Shown here in pieces: positions 9,306-17,769 of a stretch of 64,000 nucleotides of DNA (within the stretch, counting starts at the first letter, position 1; every line of letters starts with the position of its first letter). Both the position numbers and the translations under genes were made by a program. This stretch comes from Alphaproteobacteria bacterium (GTDB lineage: Bacteria > Pseudomonadota > Alphaproteobacteria > Micropepsales > Micropepsaceae), in the NCBI GenBank assembly GCA_025924715.1, contig JAICHV010000003.1, positions 1-64,000 on the forward strand, read 5' to 3'. The notes under the pieces are model-generated. The model ran no database searches. It had not been told where the DNA came from and saw only the letters and a list, made by a program, of their open reading frames with translations.

Positions 9306-10810
9306 CAGGAACCATCCTTACCGGCAAGGCCGGACAAAACCCAGGACGCGGATTCCAGCTTTTTGCGCGCATCCTGCCGGCTGCCGGTGACCGGCACCGA
9401 TAGAGCGACCAGGCTTGCGCCGCCGTCGCCGCGCAGAAGATTGCGCAGGGCCATCCATTTCAGCGCGGTACCGCTGGTGGTGAAGCGGCCGTCCTTCCAA
9501 TAAGACCACCACACCAGCCGCGTCTCGCCGGCCGAGGACAGCAAAAATTCCTGGAAGGGCACCGCCTGATTGCTCACGTTTGGATATACGTCCGCGTGAG
9601 AGACCAGATTGTAGCGCTGCTCATCCCACAGCCGCTGCGGCGCCACCACCAGGGTATCGTCCTTGCCGGTGCCGGCGTAATAATCGACCAGCACATCGAC
9701 GGGGTCACCACCGGCCTGGCGCATCGAAAAACGAGTGCTCTTGTCGGCCGGCGGCAGATCGGGCTGCCAGGGGCTGGTGGCGGCGCCGACCTTCCAAGCG
9801 GCCCGCGCCGGCCGCGCCAGCACCGGCTCGCCGTGACGCATCAGGCTCTGCTGAGTCTGGGCCAAAGCCGGCGGCATGCAGGCCAGAAAAATCGCGGGGA
9901 TGGCCAGCCAGAGGCCGGAGCCGGTCTGTTTGGCGCGCAAAACCGGAGGCTGCTGCTCGGCCGGCACCTCGTCGCGATAACGGCCGGCGATGGCGAACAG
10001 CGCGAGCAGGATCAGGACCGAAAAACCCCAGCCATAGACAATGTGATCGGCGCCGGTGGCCAGGCGATTGTTGCTCCAATGCGCGATCAGCACGATCCCC
10101 AGCGCCCGGATGCCATTGGCGATCACGGGAATGACGATCGAGGCCGCCATGAAGAGCGCCATCTTATAAGGACGGCGAAAGGCGCAATAGGCAAAGACCG
10201 TACCCAGCACGATGGTGGCGATCAGGAAGCGCAAGCCGGCACAGGCTTCCGCCACCTCGAACGTGCCGTTCGCCAACTGGATCACATTGCCTTCGGTATA
10301 ATGCAAGATGCCAAGGAAGGTCAGGCCATGGGAGACGAAGGCGGTGGTCAGGCTTTGCAAGGGCGGCACCAGATATTGCCCCATCGGAACCAGGAAGAGC
10401 AGAAACAGACAGGGGAACAGGATGGTTCGCACCACACCGGGGCCCAGCAACAGCAGAAGCAAAGCCTCGAACTGGAGCATGACCGCGAGCTGCTCGGCTT
10501 CATTGATGGCGGCAGCCTTCCCCACCAGCCACAGCAGCGCCACGGGGATCATGATCCACATCGCCGAGGCGTAAAATTGCGGATGGGCTTTGGCCAAATA
10601 GCGGCGGCGCCGCCAAATCAGCCAAACGGAAATTGGAACGACCAGAAAGCAATGCGAATAGGTGGGAGAGATCCACCAGATCTGAACGGCGCGGGCAATA
10701 TCGCCCTGATAGGCGAAGGCCCATAAGATCATCGCCGCCGCCAGCAGGCCCAGATGCAGCGGCCAACGCGTGGCGCCATAGGCCGGCTGGGCGACGGCAC
10801 TACTCGACAC
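9305..10810 (-). CDS. xrtA: Exosortase A with C-terminal EpsI-type domain
   Basis: Multi-TM protein; FEVAEACAGLRFLIATIVLG (catalytic Cys) and VIANGIRALGIVLIAHWS (Arg/His) exosortase signatures; soluble C-terminal EpsI-like region. Confidence 0.93.
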   Translation of the reverse strand: MSSSAVAQPAYGATRWPLHLGLLAAAMILWAFAYQGDIARAVQIWWISPTYSHCFLVVPISVWLIWRRRRYLAKAHPQFYASAMWIMIPVALLWLVGKAAAINEAEQLAVMLQFEALLLLLLGPGVVRTILFPCLFLLFLVPMGQYLVPPLQSLTTAFVSHGLTFLGILHYTEGNVIQLANGTFEVAEACAGLRFLIATIVLGTVFAYCAFRRPYKMALFMAASIVIPVIANGIRALGIVLIAHWSNNRLATGADHIVYGWGFSVLILLALFAIAGRYRDEVPAEQQPPVLRAKQTGSGLWLAIPAIFLACMPPALAQTQQSLMRHGEPVLARPARAAWKVGAATSPWQPDLPPADKSTRFSMRQAGGDPVDVLVDYYAGTGKDDTLVVAPQRLWDEQRYNLVSHADVYPNVSNQAVPFQEFLLSSAGETRLVWWSYWKDGRFTTSGTALKWMALRNLLRGDGGASLVALSVPVTGSRQDARKKLESASWVLSGLAGKDGS

Positions 10811-12080
10811 CGGCGGCCTCCCTCAGTCCGAAATGCGGAAGCGTCTGGGGGGCGGCCAAAGGCGCGGGCGCGCCGCTTTCCAACAGCCGATCGAAATCGG
10901 CAAGGCTTCGGGACCAGTCATGATGGCGCTCGACATAGCGCCGGCCGAGAAAAGCAAGCCCGGCGGCGGTGATGGGATCGAAAGTCCGCAGCACCGCGTC
11001 GGCGAATGCGTCGGGCTCATCTTCAATCAGCACATGACGCTGCGGTGTCACCGCCAGCGCCCGGGTGGCGGCCGTGGTGGCGACCACGGGCCGGCGCATT
11101 GCCATCGCTTCCAGGACCTTGTTCTGCACGCCGCGGGCGATTTGCAGGGGGGCGACCACGACCTCGGCATGGGCGAGATAGGGGCGCATATCGGGCACGC
11201 GGCCAACCACCGTCACGCCCGGCATGTCGGCCAGCAGGCCCGGAGGCGGATTGGCCCCGACGACGAAGAATTGCAGCGATGGGATGGTGCGCAGCAAATT
11301 GGGAAGCACCTGGGTGGCGAACCATTGCGCGCCTTCGATGTTCGGCCGGTAATCCATCAAGCCGGTCATTACGATCGGCCGCTTGCCGGACGGAAACGGG
11401 GATGCAAAAGCGCGGTCGGGCTGAAAATAATTCAGATCGACGCCATTGCCGATGCTGACGATGCGGCCTGCGCTTTCCGGCGCCATGCCGGCGAAGGTGG
11501 CGGCCTCGAAGGGCGAAACCAGCACCGTGTGTCCGAAGGCGGCGGCGGCGCGGCGTTCCAGCCGGGCCACGCTGGCGGCTTCATAGCGATAGAGAAATCT
11601 GCGCGGTCCTGGCGTCGCCTGCGCATATTGGCGCCATTTGTCGGAATCCACATCCACCAGATCCAGGATGGAGCGCGAGACATCCAAGCGCGGTTCACCC
11701 ATCACCAGGGGCGCCATCGCCGAGCCGAAAGCGATCGCCCGGCGGATGGAATGCTGCCGCACCACCTGGCTGATCCAGTTTTTGAACCGCCGGCCGCCGA
11801 AATATTCCTCGCTGAGGGAGCGGCCCCTGGTTACCGCCAGCGCGGCGCGCGCGCCCGCGACCCTGCGATCCAGCGGCAAAAACAGGCATTCGCCGCCCAG
11901 CATCTTGCGCAACGTGTCGGCATGTCTGAGGTCGTCGGGATCGTCGACATTGCAGCCCAGATGAATGCGATAGCGGGGCGACAGGTGCTTCAGGATCGCA
12001 TGGGCCCGGATCTTATCCCCTTTGTTGGGGGGATAAGGCATGCGGTGGGACAGAAACAGCAGATCGGGAGGGGCCGCCAT
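10800..12080 (-). CDS. XrtA/PEP-CTERM-associated sugar transferase (GT4 family)
   Basis: MAAPPDLLFLSHRMPYPPNKGDKIRAHAILKHL start at 12080; GLMDYRPNIEGAQWFATQVLPNL, VGRVPDMRPYLAHAEVVVAPLQIARGVQNKVLEAMAMRRPVVAT. ORF track extends further upstream, but a start at 12080 overlaps the upstream stop. Confidence 0.88.
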   Translation of the reverse strand: MAAPPDLLFLSHRMPYPPNKGDKIRAHAILKHLSPRYRIHLGCNVDDPDDLRHADTLRKMLGGECLFLPLDRRVAGARAALAVTRGRSLSEEYFGGRRFKNWISQVVRQHSIRRAIAFGSAMAPLVMGEPRLDVSRSILDLVDVDSDKWRQYAQATPGPRRFLYRYEAASVARLERRAAAAFGHTVLVSPFEAATFAGMAPESAGRIVSIGNGVDLNYFQPDRAFASPFPSGKRPIVMTGLMDYRPNIEGAQWFATQVLPNLLRTIPSLQFFVVGANPPPGLLADMPGVTVVGRVPDMRPYLAHAEVVVAPLQIARGVQNKVLEAMAMRRPVVATTAATRALAVTPQRHVLIEDEPDAFADAVLRTFDPITAAGLAFLGRRYVERHHDWSRSLADFDRLLESGAPAPLAAPQTLPHFGLREAAGVE

Positions 12081-12991
12081 CACGCCTCCGCAACGGGAAA
12101 TATCCGGTCGATCCGGTCCCAGGAAAATCGCGCCAGAAGGGATCCGATCCGCCGCGCCGTGCGGCCGAGATTGGTGTAATGGCGCAAGGCCGATTTCAGG
12201 GGCAGACCGGAAATCCGCGGTTGTCCGGGATCGATCTCCCAGGGGTGGAAATAAAATACGCAAGGGCGCTTTTCGCGGTCGCGGATATGCGACAGCGTCG
12301 CCAGCGACAGCGACAGCGGCAGGAGCCGGAAATAGCCGCCTCCCCCGCTTGGCCAGTTACGGCCCAGCAGCCGCACCGAACTGACCGGGATTTCCAGGAA
12401 TTGCTGCCCGGCAAAAGGATAGAACGCGTGGCGGGGGGCTTCGGGCATCCCGTAAGCGTCATGATGGATCGGGTAGATGCTCGAACTGTAGCAATAGCCC
12501 GCGCCTTCCAGCACATCGAGCGCCCAAAGATTGCGCGCCGAAATCGAAAAACATGGCGCGCGATAGCCGCGCACGGCTTTGCCGCTTATGTCCTCCAGCA
12601 GCGATTTGGAGCGAGAGATATCGTCTTCAAATTCCGTCCGGCTTACCCGATCGGCGCGCTGATGATGAAACCCATGCGAGGCAAGTTCGTGACCCTGCTC
12701 CGCAACCCTGCGGATCAGCGCCGGATAGCGCTCCGCAATCCAGCCCAGGGTGAAGAAAGTGCCTTTGGCGCCCGCCGCCTCGAACATCTCCAGGATATGT
12801 TCGACATTGCGTTCGATCCGGCATTCATGGCTATCCCAGGCGTCGCGGTCGATCCGGCCGGCAAAGGCTTCGACCTGGAAATAATCCTCGACGTCGACCG
12901 TCAAGGCGTTGCCGGACCCGGCGGTTTCGCGCACCGGGCGCGCCGCCCAGGACCGCACATCTGCCATCGACATGGGTGCATACATGTTCAT
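12080..12991 (-). CDS. XrtA-locus polysaccharide deacetylase (DUF3473 type)
   Basis: NALTVDVEDYFQVEAF, GTFFTLGWIAERYPALIRRVAEQGHELASHGFHHQ, YRAPCFSI, FYFHPWEIDP. Confidence 0.92.
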   Translation of the reverse strand: MNMYAPMSMADVRSWAARPVRETAGSGNALTVDVEDYFQVEAFAGRIDRDAWDSHECRIERNVEHILEMFEAAGAKGTFFTLGWIAERYPALIRRVAEQGHELASHGFHHQRADRVSRTEFEDDISRSKSLLEDISGKAVRGYRAPCFSISARNLWALDVLEGAGYCYSSSIYPIHHDAYGMPEAPRHAFYPFAGQQFLEIPVSSVRLLGRNWPSGGGGYFRLLPLSLSLATLSHIRDREKRPCVFYFHPWEIDPGQPRISGLPLKSALRHYTNLGRTARRIGSLLARFSWDRIDRIFPVAEA

Positions 12992-13983
12992 CCGGAGACC
13001 ACGTCATGGTCCCGGTCCCCCAAAACGGAGCGCAGATAATTTAGCAGGGCGGCGGCGGCCCCATCCGCGGGCGAGCTGGAAACGCCAAGCTTCTGCTCGA
13101 TCCGGTCCAGCCGCGCCGACAAGGCCATATCGGGCACCGAAACAGTTTCGCGCATAGCCGGCTGAGGCTGCGGCCCCTCCGATCCCAGATCGGCCGCGAC
13201 CCGTTCGACATCCTCGGCGGCAAAGTGATGCAGCTTTTCGAGAAAACCGTACAGCAAAAGCCGGCTGCACAGGGCATTGATGCGGCGCGGAACGCCGCCG
13301 GTTTCGCGGAAAATTGCGTCGATGGCGCCCTGTTCGAGTTTGGGATCGTTCAGCCAGCCGGCCTTCAGCATCCGGTGGTTGATGTATTTGCCGACCTCAT
13401 CGCGCTCCATCGGGCCCAGGTGATAGGAGGTGACCACGCGTTGACGCAGTTGCTCCAGCTCGGGATTGGCCAGCACCTGGCGAAATTGCGGCTGGCCGAC
13501 CAGAAAGGTCTGGAAAGGCGCCGTGCTGCCGATCTGAAAATTGGACAGCATGCGCAACTCTTCCAAGGCGCTGATGGACAGATTTTGCGCCTCATCGACG
13601 ATCAGCAGGGCGCGGCGCCCCTTGCGATGCCAATGTTCGAAGGCCGACTGCAATTTCAGCAACATCGCGCTTTTTTCGGATGGGATATCGCCGATACCGA
13701 AAGCGCCCAGCACCAGGCGGATAAGGTCCGAGCCGGACACCATGGTGGTGACGACATGGGCGGCCACGATCCGGCGCGAGTCCAGACAGGCGCATAACTG
13801 CTTGACCAGCGTGGTTTTGCCGGCGCCCACCTCGCCGGTGACGACGATAAACCCCTCCCCCCGCTTGATGCCGTAAATCAGATGGGCCATGGCCTGTGAA
13901 TGGACATCGCTGTCGTAATAAAAGCGATGATCCGGAGTGAGCAGGAACGGCTCCGCCTGCAGCCTGTAGTATTCCAGATACAT
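12988..13983 (-). CDS. XrtA-locus AAA ATPase (ExeA-like)
   Basis: MYLEYYRLQAEPFLLTPDHRFYYDSDVHSQAMAHLIYGIKRGEGFIVVTGEVGAGKTTLVKQL; Walker B LLIVDEAQNLS. Start at 13983 chosen over the 576-aa track ORF. Confidence 0.92.
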   Translation of the reverse strand: MYLEYYRLQAEPFLLTPDHRFYYDSDVHSQAMAHLIYGIKRGEGFIVVTGEVGAGKTTLVKQLCACLDSRRIVAAHVVTTMVSGSDLIRLVLGAFGIGDIPSEKSAMLLKLQSAFEHWHRKGRRALLIVDEAQNLSISALEELRMLSNFQIGSTAPFQTFLVGQPQFRQVLANPELEQLRQRVVTSYHLGPMERDEVGKYINHRMLKAGWLNDPKLEQGAIDAIFRETGGVPRRINALCSRLLLYGFLEKLHHFAAEDVERVAADLGSEGPQPQPAMRETVSVPDMALSARLDRIEQKLGVSSSPADGAAAALLNYLRSVLGDRDHDVVSG

Positions 13984-14984
13984 CAGGGAACGCCTGGCTC
14001 GGCGACCATCTGCGGATCGGTCATGTTTCCGACCGCGGCCCCGGAGGAGCCGTGGTAATTGTAATAGTAAGTCTCCCGCCGCCAGCGGGGAGATTTGTTG
14101 AACAACAGACTGACATGGGGGCAAGGCGCCAGATGCTCCAGCGCTTCGCGCAACTGGTGCCTGGAAGTCTGCTGCGCCGCCACCACCATGATGGCGTGAT
14201 CGATATGGGTGGCGAGAGCGGCCGGTTCGGGGCTGATCACCGGCGAGCAATCGATCACCACGAAGAGATCGGGATAGAGGCGCGCCAGTTCGGCAAAAAT
14301 CTCTTCCATCCGCGCGCTCGCCATCAGTTCGGATGCCCGGGGATTGGATGTGCCTGAGAACATGACGCTTAAATTTTCGACATCGGCGCAGGAATGGATC
14401 GCATCCGCAACGCTGGCGACCCGGCCATCCAGCACATCGATAAGACCGGCACGGTTCTGCTGACCGGTGAAATAATCGAACAGCGAAGGCTTGACGGCGT
14501 CCCCATCGATCAGCAGGACATGCATGTTGCGCTCCGCCGCGAGCACCGCCGCCAGGTTGAGCGCGGTGAAGGTCTTGCCTTCCCCCGGCATGGCGGAGGT
14601 CACCAGCACGGTGCTGGGACGCCCTTCGCGTGTCTTGGCTTCCTGCATCGCCAGAAGCAGGCGGCGCTTGACGGTGCGGAACTCGTTCAGCGTGGCGATA
14701 TCCGCATTGCCGGGACAAATGATCTTGTCGTCCCGAAATCGCGCATAATTGAGACGCAATTCCGACGCGCCCCGGCTTTCGCGCATGATCGGTCCACGAT
14801 CCTGGGCGCGCCGGCTGCTTTCCGCCAGCAAATCGTCCCCGAGCCGGCTGGAGATCACATCGGGGGCGGGTGCCACGGGCTGGCCCAGGACCGAACGCTC
14901 CAGCCCCATCGTCATCGCCCGCTGCACCAGATTTAAACCGCTCGCCTTCTTATTATCCACGTCGCACCTCAAAATACATGCCAC
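13983..14984 (-). CDS. XrtA-associated tyrosine autokinase (CpsD/CapB-like BY-kinase)
   Basis: VLVTSAMPGEGKTFTALNLAAVLA (Walker A), VLLIDGDAVKPSLF (Walker A'), LFVVIDCSPV (Walker B), Tyr cluster ETYYYNYHG. Confidence 0.9.
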   Translation of the reverse strand: MACILRCDVDNKKASGLNLVQRAMTMGLERSVLGQPVAPAPDVISSRLGDDLLAESSRRAQDRGPIMRESRGASELRLNYARFRDDKIICPGNADIATLNEFRTVKRRLLLAMQEAKTREGRPSTVLVTSAMPGEGKTFTALNLAAVLAAERNMHVLLIDGDAVKPSLFDYFTGQQNRAGLIDVLDGRVASVADAIHSCADVENLSVMFSGTSNPRASELMASARMEEIFAELARLYPDLFVVIDCSPVISPEPAALATHIDHAIMVVAAQQTSRHQLREALEHLAPCPHVSLLFNKSPRWRRETYYYNYHGSSGAAVGNMTDPQMVAEPGVP

Positions 14985-16513
14985 TGCGATATCAGGATCA
15001 GCACCCCATAGAGGGCTGCCAACATCGCCAAACCGCTCGTCATCATCACCGCCGAGTGCCGCATTTCGAGTTGCTGCGACACCGCATTCACCCGGCTGAC
15101 GGAGCCCAGGACGGGCAAACCGAAGGCTTCCAGCAATTCGTCACTCACCGCGAAGGAATCCTCGTTCAGGTAGAGTGCAAAGGTGGCCACGATACCGGCG
15201 GCAATGCCCAGGGCCAGGATCACGCTGTTCAGCATCATCCGGTTGGGACTGACCGGCGCATCCGGTTTGCGGGGCGGTTCGATCACCCGGAAAATGGTGT
15301 CCGATTCCTGATCGCCCACCGCACGGGAAAGACGGGCCGCTTCGCGCCGTGACAAGAGGTCCTGATAATTCTTGTGAATGACGTCATAATCGCGGTCCAG
15401 ATCGTGATATTGCCGGGCAACGGTTTCGGCCTGCGCCATGTCGTTGCGCGCCCGCAGTTCATTCGCGGTCGCCTGGGCCAGGCGGCGCTGCTGCAACACC
15501 ACGCTGGTTTGGGCGTCGGCAAGCTTGCTCTGCAGGTTGATATAGACAGGGTTCGGCACGCCTTGATGACCGCTATAGGGACTGCTTGCGCTGCCGGAGC
15601 TCGAGGCCTGCGCCTTGAGCCGCTCCACCAACTGGCGGGCGGCGACCACATCGGGATGCTTGTCGGTAAAGCGCGCCTGCAGATTGTTCAGCGCCGATTG
15701 GGCCTGCTCCAGGTCCTGGGAACCGCCGCTGGGCGTGCCGTTATTGACCACCATCGGAGGCGCCGCTTCGACCCGCATCGTGGGCGATACGGAACGCAGT
15801 TGCGCGGAGAGGTTGTCGCGCCGCGCGATCTCGATGCCCAACTGGTTTTGCGCGTCCAGCAATTCGCTATGGGCCTTGTCGATCATCACGCTGGCGTCGC
15901 CGTTGACGCCGGAGAGATATTCCATATTGGCGGTCTGGAAATCGGCGCGGCGCTTTTCCATGTCGCGCAACTGTTTTTCGTAGCCGGCGATCTGCTGGTC
16001 CAGGAAGGATTCGACACCGTTGACGTTGCGGCGCTCGCTGCCGATGTTGGAATTCACCAAAAGCGACACCAGCGACTGGGTCACGCTCTGCGCCGTGGCG
16101 GGGTTGCTGTTGGTATAGGCGATGTTGAAAAGATTCTTGGTATCCAGCGGCCGCAGGGTGATGTTTTTCTGAATCTCGTCCGCCCGGGCCGAAAGCTGCG
16201 CCTGCGAGGCATGCACCAGGCTGGGATCGGACAGTTTGGCGACTTGCTCGATATTCGGCCGGGTGACCAAGGTGCGCATCATCACCTCGACTTCCTGGTC
16301 GACATTGGGGGTGATTGTCATGCCCGCCATCAACGGACGCATGACGGTATCGGTATCAATATAGACCTTGGCGGCAGACTCATACTTGTTCGGAATGGCG
16401 AAGATAACCAGCCAACCCACGAGACAAACCGCCCAGGTCACCGCCAAGCCCCACCAGCGATAGCGCCACATTCCGGCGAGGCGGCTAAACAGGAAGATCT
16501 TCCAATACTGCAT
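14969..16513 (-). CDS. XrtA-locus chain length determinant (Wzz/GNVR family)
   Basis: 514 aa; two terminal TM regions, YESAAKVYIDTDTVMRPLMAGMTI, coiled coil, RVIEPPRKPDAPVSPNR preceding C-terminal TM. Confidence 0.9.
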   Translation of the reverse strand: MQYWKIFLFSRLAGMWRYRWWGLAVTWAVCLVGWLVIFAIPNKYESAAKVYIDTDTVMRPLMAGMTITPNVDQEVEVMMRTLVTRPNIEQVAKLSDPSLVHASQAQLSARADEIQKNITLRPLDTKNLFNIAYTNSNPATAQSVTQSLVSLLVNSNIGSERRNVNGVESFLDQQIAGYEKQLRDMEKRRADFQTANMEYLSGVNGDASVMIDKAHSELLDAQNQLGIEIARRDNLSAQLRSVSPTMRVEAAPPMVVNNGTPSGGSQDLEQAQSALNNLQARFTDKHPDVVAARQLVERLKAQASSSGSASSPYSGHQGVPNPVYINLQSKLADAQTSVVLQQRRLAQATANELRARNDMAQAETVARQYHDLDRDYDVIHKNYQDLLSRREAARLSRAVGDQESDTIFRVIEPPRKPDAPVSPNRMMLNSVILALGIAAGIVATFALYLNEDSFAVSDELLEAFGLPVLGSVSRVNAVSQQLEMRHSAVMMTSGLAMLAALYGVLILISQWHVF

Positions 16514-16779
16514 TCAATATCCCCCACAGCGGAAAATGGCGGCAACAAATAACACGCAGGCTTCCCCAGTCGGCGCGAGACGAGTTTCTCGCGGGGGTGT
16601 AAACCGCCTGAACGGCGATCCGTTCCTTGTGGTTCTGCCGCCGACGCATCGATCGTTGGATTTGGTAAAACCGGCAACAGTTGTGCGCGGTCCCGCACAT
16701 TTGCGGGATCTGCGAGCGTCCCGGTTGTCAATCGCGCTTACGCTTTTCCGGTTCCGCCTGCCGCGTCGGGATCGGCCGC

Positions 16780-17727
16780 TTACTGCGCCGCTTGCAGAGC
16801 GCCGTCGCAGCATGCGGGCGGGGAACGCAGCGCCTTCAAGGCTGCGGCGGTATAATCGCGGTAGGTCGTGCCGGCATAACGATAGGTGCCTACAAAGTGC
16901 AAAAAGCAGGCCTCCCGCGGAACCGTGTCGCCCCAGTAATTGCGGTACTTGGCATAGGGCAGCAGCAGCGGAGCGGCGCTATTGGCCACGACGTAATTCG
17001 AGGTGACCTGCTCGCTACCCCAGCTCGCCCATTTGTCGCGGCCGACCAGTGTTTCGGCAAAGTGGCTGAACGCTTCGGCGGCCGGTTTCATGCCACCCCC
17101 CCGCGCGAAGCCGGCAAAGCCGGCACAGCCGCGCACATAAAAGCGGCTTTCCGCCTCGGGGTGCCGATCCAAGTTGCGCTCCACCACCTGCTGAACATGG
17201 TTCCCGGCCTCAGTTCGGTACGCGGCGGAAAACGCCGCCAATGTCATCAAGCCCTTGTCCCCCGCCGACTTCTCTCCCAGCAAGGTGAAGCTTCGATTGG
17301 CCCCGACGGCCTGTTTGATCTCCGGCAAATCCCCGATGGTGACGGTGTCCGAATCGAGCTGGATGACATAATCGTCCCTCGTCAGGTCCAGAAGGGTCAG
17401 CAATCTTTCCCAGCAGCCCCCCCGGGGGCAATCGCCGGTCCGTACTTCATCCAAGCGGTATACCGCCGGCTTGCCCAGATGATGGGACAGCAACCGCCGA
17501 TCCCGGGCGGTCAGGGTGCCGTCGTCCAGGATGACCACCCGCCCCAGCCCCAGCCGCGAATGCAGCGATTTGACCGCGACCAGATAGGGAAGAACCACTT
17601 TGGTCCCGATCATCGAGAACAGCACCAAACGGTCGTCGGTGGGACATATGGGGGGCGTGCGCAGGACCTGCCGGGCGACATGATAATGCTCGGCTTGCCG
17701 GACCCATTTGAGAAATCTGCTGATCAA
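16780..17727 (-). CDS. Putative GT-A-fold glycosyltransferase-like protein, function unknown
   Basis: 315 aa; DYVIQLDSDTVTIGDLPEI (DxD-like), SWGSEQVTSNYVVANS; inside EPS locus. Confidence 0.6.
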   Translation of the reverse strand: MISRFLKWVRQAEHYHVARQVLRTPPICPTDDRLVLFSMIGTKVVLPYLVAVKSLHSRLGLGRVVILDDGTLTARDRRLLSHHLGKPAVYRLDEVRTGDCPRGGCWERLLTLLDLTRDDYVIQLDSDTVTIGDLPEIKQAVGANRSFTLLGEKSAGDKGLMTLAAFSAAYRTEAGNHVQQVVERNLDRHPEAESRFYVRGCAGFAGFARGGGMKPAAEAFSHFAETLVGRDKWASWGSEQVTSNYVVANSAAPLLLPYAKYRNYWGDTVPREACFLHFVGTYRYAGTTYRDYTAAALKALRSPPACCDGALQAAQ

Positions 17728-17769
17728 GGTCTTTTCACCCTGGGCTGTGCAACGCGGGTCATCAGCGGT

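Noticed and set aside
10833-12179. 448-aa plus-strand ORF
   Set aside because: Shadow of the TIGR03087-like glycosyltransferase gene.
14000-14200. Possible tandem repeats or CRISPR-like arrays anywhere in the window
   Set aside because: No regularly spaced direct repeats with unique spacers noticed on reading; repetition in TPR and GT genes is protein-level.
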